DNA from: Lucinisca nassula
Taxonomy: Eukaryota; Mollusca; Bivalvia; Lucinida; Lucinidae
Assembly: GCA_963580285.1 (NCBI GenBank)
Contig: OY757010.1
Coordinates: 63,386,406-63,450,405 of the forward strand
Direction: 5' to 3'
Length of the DNA: 64,000 nucleotides
The translations under genes and the position numbers were made by a program. The notes beneath the pieces are model-generated. The model saw nothing but the letters and a program-made list of their open reading frames with translations, was not told the origin of the DNA and searched no databases. Shown here piece by piece: positions 52,216-62,495 of the stretch; position 1 is the stretch's first letter, and each line of letters starts with the position of its first letter.

Positions 52216-52975
52216 AGTGATCCATCTTTTTTTCTTACGACCACCAAATTGGATGAGAATGGTATCTTTTGTGATATGTTGATGGTTCATAGCTCCTTCC
52301 TTTGTATTTGGTGCAAGAGGTTCAATACTCCGTAAAACTTTTACTTCATGTAATTCATAGAGGTCAGATTTTGGTTTAATGGTGATTACCTTAGCTGACA
52401 TGTTGTAAATCCGGAGTGGTACTCTCTGATATTTTCCTTGTTTGTCTAGCGAGACTACCCGGGGACAAACGCCTATTCTTGTCGATGCCCCTTGTGTATG
52501 TTCAGTAACTGCTGAGTCCACCAATTTCTTCTTTCTCACCAAACCTGAGACTGTTACGATTTCATTTGGCTGAATCTGTAAAGGTGTATTGTTAGTGGAT
52601 TTCACAACACCAATATGTGTTTGTTGTAACGCAATAAATGCATTCTTCCACTGATGCGGAATAGTTTCTTCATTGGTTTCACACTCTTTTCTACATCGAG
52701 ATATAGCATTCGTTCCTACTATAACTGGAACATCCAAACTGTAATCGGTAGTTGGCAGTACTAGTGCAGCAATTTCAATTGATTGGTTTCTTAGAAAAGG
52801 AACTTGTAAGCTGCATGCTATTGCCCAAATGAACGACAGGACGTGTCCGCCTGCACTTTCAATTTTCAGACCCAGATCCTCAATCGAAAACAGTTCAGGT
52901 TGAGGCTCCATGTTATTGTAAAACACCTCCGATAAAGTTGTTATCTGCGAACCACTATCTACAAGTGCCAAAGAT
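52200..52975 (-). pseudogene. gypsy-like aspartic protease and linker
   Basis: ALVDSGSQITTLSEVFYNN at the start gives the DSG protease active site, followed by VPVIVGTNAI, the usual second conserved block. The next about 170 residues lead to RT. It is open for 263 codons but truncated at its N-terminal side, where gag would be. It matures the element's polyprotein when intact. Confidence 0.8.
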
Positions 52976-52985
52976 TCAATTCCAT

Positions 52986-53082
52986 TTGAAATCGTATTAA
53001 TGACAGAAAATAGTTTGTATATTTTCAGGGAATGTTGTTTTATATATGTGTATAATTGTGAAAGTTAACTATAAAAGGGGCA
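52986..53082. other. unassigned junction
   Basis: No gag-like coding and no LTR recognised where the gypsy element should continue. Confidence 0.3.
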
Positions 53083-53310
53083 TCTGAGGCCTAGTGGGTA
53101 AGAGCGATGTCTCTTGGCCATTAGGTCTCTCATCGCCGTGGGTGACAAGCCCCGCTCGATTGGCATGTAAGGCGCCGGGTTCTACAGGGTAGAGTCGATT
53201 TTGTTTTCTCTGGGTAAATTGGCTTTCGCCTGTCTCTGATCAGAGATCAGCTCGATATAAGTGAAATAATCTTAAAGGGTCGAAGAACCGAATCAAATCA
53301 ATACTTAAAC
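53083..53310 (+). repeat. SINE-V, diverged
   Basis: CATCTGAGGCCTAGTGGGTA (A-box region), a B-box worn to GGGTGACAAGCCCC, GGCGCCGGGTTCTAC, CAGAGATCAGCTCGATATAA, GTGAAATAATCTTAAAGGGT and an AAATCAATACTTAAACAAAC end. Confidence 0.8.
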
Positions 53311-53689
53311 AAACATGCATATATTGCTCACTGAGCTATAAAGCAAACGGTAAAATTAGCTATGTTCATGTCCATGATAAATAACCCATATTGTGGTTGT
53401 TGTAAATTGATAGAATATGTTTAGAAATGTACTGAATTTGTCATTGCGTCATGTTTATGTTTTTAACTTCTATGCGTGTTTCTAATGCATGGTTAAATGC
53501 ACATTACACTTGACGATTCAGTAGTGAAGTTTAATACTTTACTTATTTAGAACTATTATTGATAGAAAATATTATGTATATTTTCAGAAATGTATCAACA
53601 GATTCCTTGTAATCTAAACCATCATCATCATTGATTAAACATCATTAAACAGCCTGGCTATCTTGTGTTTACTGTCCAATGTAGAATCC
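53311..53689. other. unassigned
   Basis: AT-rich, no recognised family. Confidence 0.3.
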
Positions 53690-53960
53690 TTCGGTGACAC
53701 ACAGATCTTTGACATTTGGTATGAAGCTTCATCTAATAGCCCTCTACCAAGATTGTTCAAATTATAGCTCTGGGGCCAAAAATGGTCCCACCCCGGGGCC
53801 CACTTGTTTTCATAAGCTTATATAGGGAAAATCTTTGATAATCTTCTTGTCTGAAACCTGAAAGTCGAGGTCTTTGATATCATCTGATGGACCACTACCA
53901 AGATTGTTCAAATTATAGCCCCGGGGCCAAACAATGACCCAGCCCTGAGGCTCATATGTT
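53690..53960 (+). repeat. dispersed repeat, two tandem units
   Basis: TTTGGTATGAAGCTTCATCT, CTACCAAGATTGTTCAAATT and ATAGCTCTGGGGCCAAAAAT, then a second similar unit from about 53840. Same family as 49590-49730. Confidence 0.65.
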
Positions 53961-53974
53961 TCACATAGGCTTGT

Positions 53975-54372
53975 CTCACCTCTGTGTCTCTTAACGTTGT
54001 CTCACCTCTGTGGTTCTTTGATTTTTGTGTTCATGGAGATGTTGCACTGATGAGTTAGAAGGCCTTCATACGGACTGAACAAATTATTTGTCTAAATCGC
54101 GTCGAAAGTTTTGGCGAGGATTGTGGCCACGTGAAATCGATTTAAGCCCCCCCCCCCCCCGCAGTGGAATTCGTTCCACTGACCGTTTCAAGGCGGTTCT
54201 TCTGTGGCGGTTTATTTATGTTGTTGTTTGTTACTACTCACTGTGTGTATCACTTGTGTCTTTTCATTTTGGATGTTCATATGGCCATTTTGTGGGAAAG
54301 TAACTGTCCTTATGGCCATCCTTTGTTTAGGTTTCCATTATGGTCTTGTTGCTTCATGTCTGTGTTTCTTTG
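53975..54372 (+). mobile_element. Penelope-like element, tail, 3' truncated
   Basis: TTGTCTCACCTCTGTGGTTC, GTTCATGGAGATGTTGCACT, AAATCGATTTAAGCC plus a C-run at 54147-54159, CCAAGGCGG-like, and ATGGCCATTTTGTGGGAAAG. It stops after GTGTTTCTTTGATAA, so the last about 70 bp are missing. Confidence 0.85.
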
Positions 54373-54391
54373 ATAAATAGAATACCAGATT

Positions 54392-54519
54392 CGTGTCATT
54401 TGATATCAAGTTTATCAGGCTCGGCTTCGAGAACGCATGTAGAATCGCTCGGCAAGCCTCGCGATTCTACAAGCGCTCTCGAAGCCTTGCCTGATAAACT
54501 TGATATCAAAAGACACCAA
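54392..54519. repeat. foldback repeat G
   Basis: TGTCATTTGATATCAAGTTT...GCTTCGAGAACGC pairs with GCGCTCTCGAAGCC...AACTTGATATCAAAAGACA; arms are about 45 bp. A second inner hairpin (GTAGAATCGC/GCGATTCTAC) is at 54438-54471. Confidence 0.85.
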
Positions 54520-54671
54520 CGTGGTATTCTCTATATGCCTCCAACCTGGGGCTATGATTACACCCCACAGATTCGAACTTGCCCTGTCTCGAACGAGTTG
54601 CCTGGAACCAAAGGTGTTCGATCTACAGATGTTCAAATGGTTCAAATGTATATCAGAGCAATGCATATAAG

Positions 54672-54950
54672 CATTACGATAACACACCCATGCGACATAG
54701 TGCATTTTTTCACATCCCCAAAACGGCTACTTTTCTGATGAAAATCCGTGATATTTTTCTTATTTATACTGAAAACAGAGGTTGTGTGTGCTTGTTAGAA
54801 CCGCCTCATTGAGGCAGTTCTAACCAGTACCTACAACCTATGTCTTAGAGCAGAACTAAGAAAAATAATGAATACCCCTTAAACCCCAGTTTTCTCTATA
54901 TAAAGTGGGGTTTAAGGGGGTGTTCATTTCACGGACTTGTTCACGTGATG
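54672..54950 (+). mobile_element. MITE-B copy, well preserved
   Basis: CATTACGATAACACACCCAT to GACTTGTTCACGTGATG with all modules. The right hairpin arm is slightly worn (GAGGCAGTTCTAACCAG). It follows a CAGT-MITE right-end fragment at 54585-54640. Confidence 0.92.
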
Positions 54951-55285
54951 AGCATTTTCGTTTCATTGGGCGGTAGGGCTTGAGATGTCATTTCATCTCA
55001 TCGGGGCTTGGAGAAATAGATAGGGCTGCAAAGTGCTTTCTCGCAGAGCTGAAACTGACCACACAGTAATACTGGTAAACCGCTAAGAAGGACTGAGGCT
55101 GTCCAGGAAATGTTGTGTGAGTAATTCCGTCCGCTGCATATAAACCTTTCGGCTTCATTTTGGTGGCAGGGCTTGAGATGTCATTTCATCTCAAGGTCGG
55201 GTAAAAGTCCCACAAAATTGGAAGCAGTGTCTCCAAAATGACACTAATAGAGTTGACGAGGACGTTAAACCTCCATTCAAACAAA
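54951..55285 (+). repeat. SIR-E copy, 5' rearranged
   Basis: It opens with an internal block (CATTGGGCGGTAGGGCTTGA), then the start (ATCGGGGCTTGGAGAAATAG), then proceeds normally to GAGGACGTTAAACCTCCATT, CAAACAAA. Confidence 0.8.
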
Positions 55286-55400
55286 ATGTCATTTCATGTT
55301 TATGTCAGGTAAACGTCCCACAAAGTTGGGAGCAACGTCCCAACATGACCTCAATAGTGTTGACAGGGACGCACAAAAGCTTAATTCAAACAAATAAATG
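55286..55400 (+). repeat. SIR-E 3' fragment, tandem to the previous
   Basis: GTCATTTCATGTTTATGTCA, AACGTCCCACAAAGTTGGGA, GTGTTGACAGGGACGC and ATTCAAACAAAT repeat the last third of SIR-E. Confidence 0.75.
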
Positions 55401-55463
55401 TCAGAGACAATAAGTGCATTCATCGTTAGCCTACACAGTGAAGTTTTATTCGCGTGACTAATC

Positions 55464-55692
55464 ACATTTCGAAAACACGCCTATATAAATACATTGTAAA
55501 CTTTATAGCCAAAAAACGAAAATTTTAAGATGAAACATTGTGATATTTTGTTCTTATTTCTGCTCAACGAGAACCCATTATCTATATTTTAGAGCAGAAA
55601 TAATAAAAAACAAGGTTTACCCTGTAAACTCCAGTTTTACTATGTAAAAGTGCAGTTCAATGGGTTAAAAAATATATAGGCGCATTTTCGTT
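55464..55692 (+). mobile_element. MITE-A with left hairpin arm deleted
   Basis: ACATTTCGAAAACACGCCTA to TAGGCGCATTTTCGTTTG. The centre reads TTTCTGCTCAACGAGAACCC, so the deletion joins the left flank directly to the right arm. Confidence 0.88.
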
Positions 55693-55949
55693 TGCTAAGA
55701 GATTTTCAGTTTTGTTTGTTTATGCCTGTGATGATATAAGTATAGAAATCATTGAAATCTGGTGGACTCTTCCACGTTTTGTAAAGTCCATTCATCATTT
55801 AAGGGGTGTCAATATCGTTATTTATTAATTGACCATCCTTTATTGATCGGAACACCAAGTCAACCAATATTAAACGGAGGTCAAGTGAGGTCAAAAATGT
55901 CAAAAATCAATAATCATGTTTTTAATTGAATCAATTAATAAAATTGTCA
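55693..55949. other. unassigned
   Basis: Nothing recognised apart from AT-rich imperfect repeats around TTAATTGACC and TCAATTAA. Confidence 0.3.
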
Positions 55950-56080
55950 TTTATCAAGTAATTTCGCATTGACCCAGTTAAAGGTCCTCGGTCAGCTGCA
56001 TTGGCCCTCGACCTCGGGCCCGGGCCAATGCAGCAGTCCTCGGACCTGTATCTGGTCCAATACGAAATTACTTGATTAAT
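55950..56080. repeat. GC-cored palindrome
   Basis: TCAAGTAATTTCGCATTGAC pairs with TGGTCCAATACGAAATTACT. The inner arms are GTCCTCGG..CAGCTGCATTGGCCC and GGGCCAATGCAGCAGTCCTC around CTCGACCTCGGGCCC. Confidence 0.75.
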
Positions 56081-56363
56081 AACATTATATTATTGAAACC
56101 GACAACCGTAATTCACTTAATCGGACGATCGCTTTATTCAGAATTTTTCCTCTAAATGTAGACTAGTATTGATCAGATAAGACCATAGCTGGAATTTAGT
56201 TTTGATCACACCCTTGGGCGCATGTGACAAACAAGATTCTATTTCTAGTTGCAGCACTTTGTTATAGAAAGCTTTTGAATTAATTCATTAATAACTGTAT
56301 TTCCTTGAAACGAAGTAGAAAATGAAAGGTCGGTTACACAGCATGTTGCTTAATCCGTCTCGA

Positions 56364-56602
56364 TATCACGTAAACACGTGCCCCGAGACATACTATGGTA
56401 AATCTATTTTTTTCTTAGTTATGATCTTATATATAGATTATGGTTACTCGTTAGAACCGCCTCGACGAGGCGGTTCTATCGTGTACCCATAATCTATATT
56501 TTCAGCAGAAATGAGAAAAATATCACAATTTTCTTCTAAAAATTTCCGTTTTATCGGAGGTAAAATTTTACAATGTGTATGTATAGGCGTGTTTTCGTAA
56601 TG
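56364..56602 (-). mobile_element. MITE-A copy, diverged left end
   Basis: TATCACGTAAACACGTGCCC (mixed MITE-A/B-like terminus) to ATAGGCGTGTTTTCGTAATG. The palindrome AACCGCCTCGACGAGGCGGT is intact. The small hairpin is missing. Confidence 0.88.
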
Positions 56603-57004
56603 AGAACCAGCAAACGATGAAGACAGTGACGATACGGATCAGACACCGTGGTACGTGGCATATTGTCAGTGTCTTCCGTATTGGACTATGAAAGTCCATT
56701 CATTTTATTTTCTCGAAAGAAAACCCGCATTATTCCACATTTTTGCCTACGCCCACGGGCATAGACTATCTTAAGGATAGCGTTTACTTTGTTTGTTTGT
56801 TTGAATTCAGGCAAATCTATTTATCCAAGTCCCGTTTGACGGGGCCATAGCGTTTGCTGCGGAAACATTTAATGAAATGTCATTGTGACTGGTTTTGACT
56901 GGTTTCACTTTTCATAGACAGGACTATTTTCCATCTGATTACCCCCAGGACACCCAAAAGCAGGTTACACCGCAACACTCTTACATATTTATACCCGTTA
57001 ATTA
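56603..57004. other. unassigned
   Basis: No recognised family. Confidence 0.3.
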
Positions 57005-57330
57005 CACGAACAGAGCGTGGTAGCTCACTTGTTACATGTAGTGCAGAGACCTCCGGTTCGATTCCCGGCAGCGGTAATAAAATTGTGGTATGCGAACATG
57101 CTCAATTGGCATCATTTGCAGGAATGAATGCCACAAGGTACACGGTCCTTCGGATCGCGGCGTTAAATGGAGGCCCGATGTGCAGACAGAATCATCCCAT
57201 GTGCAGGTAAATGATCCCTACCGTAATTGGATGGTTACTGTGTGTGCTTTCATCATGCAGATCTGGTGTGTATGTTATGTACACCTGCCTAGAATGTCCG
57301 CGCGATCATTTGGCAGTATATTGGCCTGTA
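57005..57330 (+). repeat. SINE-INV copy
   Basis: GAGCGTGGTAGCTCACTTGT (A-box), GGTTCGATTCCCGG (B-box), TTGGCATCATTTGCAGGAAT, GGCGTTAAATGGAGGCCC, CCATGTGCAGGTAAATGATC and ATGGTTACTGTGTG. The B-box is nearly canonical. Confidence 0.88.
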
Positions 57331-58077
57331 CATGCATGATTGCTCTCACGCTTGCAAAATAAACATACGGATTCGTGGTTTACATGATGTTGACCTCGCC
57401 CTCATCCAGTTCTCCACACATCTAGTTCTTATTGCTCGGAAAATATTTTTTTTTTATTTTTCATAAGGTTAACCTAAAGGTTAACCTAAAATGCGAAATG
57501 AGAGAAACCGTTACTGTAGGCATTTAGTAGTTGTACGTGAAAGGTCAGTAGTTTTGTTTTTATGTCACATTGGAGAGAGCATTTAGTAATCCTTATTTGT
57601 AATCTGTGACTGTTATACACTTAGTATACATATCAACTGGCATATTATTACAAAATACGCATGATAAGTTTTGTCATTTTAGTACTGCACAAATGAATGT
57701 GTGCTAAGCGTAGCCTCAAGCTTTATGGGAAAGTTAATACTTATCACTTATTTTTAAAATGCCATATTATAGACCCCGGGAAAGAAACAAGACATTTTAC
57801 TGTACATCTGAATTAGTTAAACAAGGACCTAAAACAATCGACAAAGGGTATTGCAAATATGTGTCCTAGAAATATGAATAAAATGTCAACACATTTGTGA
57901 ATAAATTTCATTTCTTTTAAAATTTTGCCGCTTGTATCGGACACGGAGATCGCTCAAATTTGGATATATGACTGTTTGCGTAAAAACAGTGTAGCGGTGT
58001 AATATTTGTAAAACTTATACTAAATGAAATAAATTAATAAGTTATCAGGCGACATCGTACATGTAATACATGTACAT
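57331..58077. other. unassigned
   Basis: AT-rich, with a small AGGTTAACCT palindrome near 57467-57485. No frame with a motif. Confidence 0.35.
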
Positions 58078-60680
58078 GTGAGCCCCGCCAAGCGAATTTG
58101 TGTCTTTGAGCATTCCGTTGTAACGGTCAGTTTCTTCCCCTGGCCCGGTTCTTCCCCGGGGAAGAACTGGGCCGGCCCGTTTCTTCCCCGGGGGAAGAAC
58201 TGGGCCGGCCCGGTTCTTCCCCGGGGGAAGAAACTGACTAGTCAGTTTCTTCCCCACCCAGTCAGTTTCTTCCCCACCTGAATTTTTTAAGAACCATAGT
58301 CAACCAGTAATTTTCAGCCCACAATTTGTTATAAATGAGAAAAGAGACCATTCTGAATAAGTTCTGAGTCCTTTTAGCTTGAATGACAAAATTTGCTCTA
58401 TGCTACACCATTCATGGAGATGCAATAAAATATGCATCCCAATTCAAGCATCTTTGATAAATATTCTTTGCTTTTAAAGACATAAATTAGTATTACCTAA
58501 ACAGATATAATAAGCAGCAAATGTTTGGCACTCAAATCTAAATAGAATTTGGAGACAGGGGGTGGGGAAGAACTGGGCCGGCCCAGTTCTTCCCCACCCC
58601 AGATGTTTCTGTCTACTAATATTTCTTGTGATAAATTTCCTTTGCTTTTTAAGACAAAAAATGGTATAAACTAAAAGGATATAATAAGCAAAAAATGTTT
58701 GGAGCTCAAATCTGAATAGAATTTGGAGACAGGGGGTGGGGAAGAACTGGGCCGGCCCAACTCTTCCCCACTCCAGATTTTTCTGTTTACAAAAAATTCT
58801 TGTGATAAATTTTCTTCGCTTTTAAAGACATAAATTGGTATTAAATGAACAGATATAATAAGCCATAAATGTTTGGCGCTTAAATCTAAATAGAATTTGG
58901 AGACTGGGGGTGGGGAAGAACTGGGCTGGCCCATTTCTTCCCCACCCCAGATTTTTCTGTTTACAACAAAATTCTTGTGATAAAGTTTCTTCGCATTTTA
59001 AGACATAAATTGGTATTAACTAGACAGGTATAATAAGCAAAAACTGTTTGGCGCTCAAATCTAAATAGAGTTTGGAGACTGGGGGTGGGGAAGAACTGGG
59101 CCGGCCCGTTTCTTCCCCACCCCAGATTTTTCTGTTTACAAAAAATTCTTGTCATAAATTTCCTTTGCTTTTTAAGACAAAAAATCGTATAAACTAAAAA
59201 AATATAATAAGCCACAAATGTCTGGAGCTCAAATCTAAATAAACTTTGGAGACTGGGGGTGGGGAAGAGCTGGGCCTGCCCATTTCTTCCCCACCCCAGA
59301 TTTTTCTGTTTACAAAAAAATTCTGTCATAAATTTCCTTTGCTTTTTAAGAAAAAAATGGTATTAACTAAAAAAATATAATAAGCAACAAATGTTTGGAG
59401 CTCAAATCTAAATAGAATTTGGAGATTGGGGGTGGGGGAGGACTGAGCTGGCCTAGTTCTTCCCACCACAGACACCTTAAACGTCATAATTGATTTAATT
59501 GCACATCACTACCCAAGGGTGGGGAAGAAACGGGTCACCCCAGTTCTTCCCCACCCCAGACATCTTCAGCGATATAACTGACATTACTGAACAACACTAC
59601 CCAAGGGTGGGGAAGGAACGGGCCGGCCCAGTTCTTCCCCACCCCCAGTCTCCAAATTCTATTTGGATTTGAGTGTCAAACATTTGTTGCTTATTATATC
59701 TGTTTAGTTAATCCATTTTATGTCTTAAACAGCGAAGAAAAATTTTTATCACAAGAATTTTTAGTAAACAGAAAAATCTGGGTTGGGGAAGAACTGGGCC
59801 GGCCCAGTTCTTCCCCACCCCCCAGTCTCCAAATTCAATTAAGATTTGAGCTCCAAACATTTGTTGCTTATTACATCTGCTCAGTTTATACCAATTTTTG
59901 TCCTAAAAAGCAAAGGAAATTTATCACAAGAATTATTAGTAAACAGAAAAATCTGGGGTGGGGAAGAATTGGGCCGGCCCAGTTCTTCCCCCCCCCCCCC
60001 CATTCTCCAAATTCTAATGAAATTTCAGCACCAAACACTATTTTGTTGCTTATTATATCTCTTTAGTTAATTCCAATTTATGACTTAAAAAACGAAGAAA
60101 ATTTATCACAAGAAGTTTTAGTAAACAGAAAAATCTGGGATGCGGAAGAACTGGGCCGGCCCAGTCCTTCCCCACCCCCACTTTCCAAATTATATTTAGA
60201 TTTGAGCACTAAAGATTTGTTGTTTATTATTTAATACCAATTTATGTTATAAAAAGCAAAGAAATTTAATCATAGATACTGGAATTGAGATGAAAATTTC
60301 CTTGGTCCTCCATATATTGTATGGCACAGAGAAAATTTTGCCATTCAAGCTGTAAAGACTCAAAACTAATTCAGAATGGTTTCTTTTCAAATTTTTAACA
60401 ATTTGTGAGGCATAAATTACTGGTTGACTATTGTTCTAAAAAAAAATTGATGGGGAAGAAACTGACTGGGTGGGGAAGAAACTGACTAGTCAGTTTCTTC
60501 CCCGGGGAAGAAACGGGCCGGCCCGGTTCTTCCCCGGGGAAGAAACTGACTGGGGGAAGAAACGGCCTGTTACACCGTCATGACAAATTTTAAAGGCGCA
60601 TGCCAAGCCATTCAGAGGGGCCAGGGATATGGCTTTCTCTCTGAACGTTCCTCTTGATTCACTGCTTGTATGGGCGAGCA
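58078..60680 (+). mobile_element. MITE-C copy split by a palindromic element
   Basis: The left part, 58078-58118, has GTGAGCCCCGCCAAGCGAAT, TTGTG and GAGCATTCCGT. The right part, 60575-60680, has CCGTCATGACAAATTTTAAA, GGATATGGCTTTCTCTCTGA and GAGCAGCGAA. Joined, they match 16288-16450 except for the duplicated CCGT. The distal end of MITE-C is missing, replaced by a MITE-B relic. Confidence 0.9.
58119..60574. mobile_element. 2456-bp palindromic foldback element with CCGT target duplication
   Basis: Begins TGTAACGGTCAGTTTCTTCC, ends GGAAGAAACGGCCTGTTACA. The termini form an imperfect 22-bp TIR (differences at positions 7, 9 and 11). CCGT lies on both sides (58115-58118, 60575-60578). The interior is two opposed half-arrays meeting near 59480-59620. 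Each unit of about 170-185 bp has an AT-rich stretch (AAATCTAAATAGAATTTGGA, ATATAATAAGC) and a palindrome centred on GGGCCGGCCC within TGGGGAAGAAC arms. The TGTAA..TTACA ends and 4-bp duplication resemble what is described for Ginger-type integrase-related transposons, but no protein is encoded here. Open frames inside come from the repeats. Confidence 0.9.
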
Positions 60681-60685
60681 GCGAA

Positions 60686-60855
60686 AATGGTGGTTCTAGC
60701 GAGTACCCATCATAATTTTTTAATTGAGGCGGTTCTAACGAGTACCCACGCCCCATGTCTGGGGCAGAAATGAGAAAAATAATGAATACCCCAGTTTTCT
60801 CTAATAAAAGTGGCGTTTAAGGGGGTGTTCATTTCACGGACTTGGTCACGTGATG
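60686..60855 (+). mobile_element. MITE-B, right half
   Basis: GGTGGTTCTAGCGAGTACCC, then AATTGAGGCGGTTCTAACGA (right arm in duplicate), AACGCC-type flank, CCCCAGTTTTCTCTAATAAA and GGACTTGGTCACGTGATG. Confidence 0.82.
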
Positions 60856-61346
60856 TTTTAAACATTGTCTATTAGATCTAGTAGACGTAAAAGACTGATA
60901 ACCTTTGTTAAGCCGGGGTCCTTCAAATCACAGGCTTAGCAAAGATTGAAAATACTTTGTCTTTGTTAAACCTTTGATCTTGTCTTCTTATGTAGGTGGA
61001 GAAACTTCATTTTAAAGAAATATTTACCATCAATGACATCATAAATTACATTCATTTAGCCTTTGGGGAAATTCAATATATGTCGTCTAAGCCTGCGCCA
61101 AGCAAAGACATAGATGTGGCTGCGCATGCGCAATCACAGTCTTGTCGGAATCTCCACCATGCGCTTGTTGGATGCTCATGGACTTGTGGCTTCCTCATGC
61201 AGAAAGAGATGGTTATTACGTGATTGTGTGAGAGGGCAATCTGTTTTATGTCTTTCGTTGTACACACATAAGCGTGTCACGTAAAGTATCTTTTATAGAT
61301 CCAACAGGGACACATTTCTTATGAAATAGAATGTTTATTTACGTAC
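60856..61346. other. unassigned; weak exon-like frame at 60995-61223
   Basis: TCTTCTTATGTAG followed by an open frame (MEKLHFKEIFTINDIINYIH, then LAFGEIQYMSSKPAPSKDID) is exon-like, but there is no recognised domain. The second half (GCGCATGCGCAATC) looks non-coding. I do not call a gene. Confidence 0.25.
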
Positions 61347-61590
61347 CATTACGCAACACGCCTATCCAAATACATTATAAATTTTACAGCCGCAAAAACG
61401 ATAATTTTCAGATGAAAAATCGTGATATTTTTCTTATTTCTGCTCAAAATATTGATTGTGGGTATTCTTTAGAACCGCCTATATTTTAGAGCAGAAATAA
61501 GAAAAATAAGGTTCACCCCTGTAAACCCCAGTTTTACTATAAAAGTGGGGTTCAAGGGGGTCAAAATTATATAGGCGTGTTTTTGTGATG
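61347..61590 (+). mobile_element. MITE-A with right hairpin arm deleted
   Basis: CATTACGCAACACGCCTATC to ATAGGCGTGTTTTTGTGATG. The left arm ends AGAACCGCC and joins TATATTTTAGAGCAG directly. The small hairpin is intact. Confidence 0.9.
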
Positions 61591-61591
61591 T

Positions 61592-61715
61592 GATACTCCC
61601 AACATATGTTGTGGGTGTTGGTTAGAACCGAGCACCTACAACGTATGGCTGGGAGCAGAAATAAGAAACATAATGAATACCTCTGCAAACATCAGTTTTC
61701 TCTATACATGTATTG
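61592..61715 (+). mobile_element. MITE-B relic immediately downstream
   Basis: TGTTGTGGGTGTTGGTTAGA, ACCGAGCACCTACAACGTAT, GGGAGCAGAAATAAGAAAC and CATCAGTTTTCTCTATACA. The central hairpin is collapsed. Confidence 0.7.
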
Positions 61716-61724
61716 AGATACACT

Positions 61725-61905
61725 TCAGGGGAGGCAACTCCTTCAAAAGTATTTTCGTCTCCCATATCAACAGGGGTCAACACTTAAATGAAAACATTTG
61801 CTCCTGGGGAGAAAATTCTTTCCTTTAAGAGCAGACCCATTTTCCATGGGTTAGAATTTATAGAAAAGTGAACAGGGATTCCCGAAAGTTGTCTCCCTTT
61901 GAAAT
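61725..61905. repeat. possible small foldback element
   Basis: AGGGGAGGCAACTCC at the left resembles the complement of GAAAGTTGTCTCCCTTT at the right. The motif GGGAGACAACT is frequent in mollusc DNA. TIR identity is modest. Confidence 0.4.
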
Positions 61906-61964
61906 ATGACGGAAAAATCTGCCAGATGTTTTCGTAAAGTGGTGTTTACAGAAGTGTTCATTCC

Positions 61965-62370
61965 CATCACGAAAACACGCCTATATAATTTTGACCCCCT
62001 TGAACCCCACTTTTATATAGTAAAACTGGGGTTTACATGGGTTAAACGGGCCTCCGTGGCCTAGTGGTTAAGAGCGCTGACTCTTGATCATTAGGTCTCT
62101 CACCGCTGTGGTTCGAGCCTCGCTCGGGTCACATGTGAGACGCCAAGTTCTGCAACGGAAGGTCAGGTGGTTTTTCTCCGGGTACTCCGGTTTTCACCCA
62201 CCTCTGATTAACGATCGGCTCAATGTGAGTGAAATAATCTTGAAAGGGCCGTAAAACCAATCTATATTTTAAGTAGAAATAAGAAAAATATCACTTTTTT
62301 TCATTTAACAAATTTCGATTTTTCTGAGGTAAATTTAACAATGTATTTGTATAGGCGTGTTTTCACAATG
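61965..62370 (-). mobile_element. MITE-A whose hairpin has been replaced by a SINE-V
   Basis: Left part CATCACGAAAACACGCCTAT to TTTACATGGGTTAAAC (61965-62046). Right part TCTATATTTTAAGTAGAAAT to TATAGGCGTGTTTTCACAATG (62261-62370). The left flank and both arms of the central palindrome are absent, with SINE-V in their place. Confidence 0.9.
62047..62260 (+). repeat. SINE-V, complete
   Basis: GGGCCTCCGTGGCCTAGTGG (A-box), GTTCGAGCCTCGCTCGGGTC (B-box), ACGCCAAGTTCTGCAACGGA, TTAACGATCGGCTCAATGTG and GAAAGGGCCGTAAAACC. It is the best copy of the family in the window. Confidence 0.92.
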
Positions 62371-62495
62371 ACAGGCTTGTTTACGTGATGAAGACGCATT
62401 TTTCGTGTCGCAGAATCTGCAATTACCGTATTTTCCCTCACAAGTCGGGTACTATTTACTACACGATAATGTGTCTAAAAATAACTGGATGAGTA

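Larger units (their letters stand above)
49800..52985 (-). mobile_element. Ty3/gypsy-like LTR retrotransposon internal region, truncated
   Basis: Minus-strand order protease (about 52970), RT (about 52200-51500), RNase H (about 51400), integrase (50580-49870) is the gypsy order. gag and both LTRs were not found. A hammerhead-bearing fragment interrupts RT at 51584-51690. Confidence 0.88.

Noticed and set aside
58671..59329. 87- and 122-codon frames with repeated FPTPSLQ-like segments
   Set aside because: They arise from the repeated units of the palindromic element; the period matches the DNA unit and the same frames are broken in other units.
62047..62125. possible functional tRNA gene
   Set aside because: A- and B-boxes are present, but the sequence continues into the SINE-V body found in four other places. 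No complete cloverleaf with an acceptor stem is seen.
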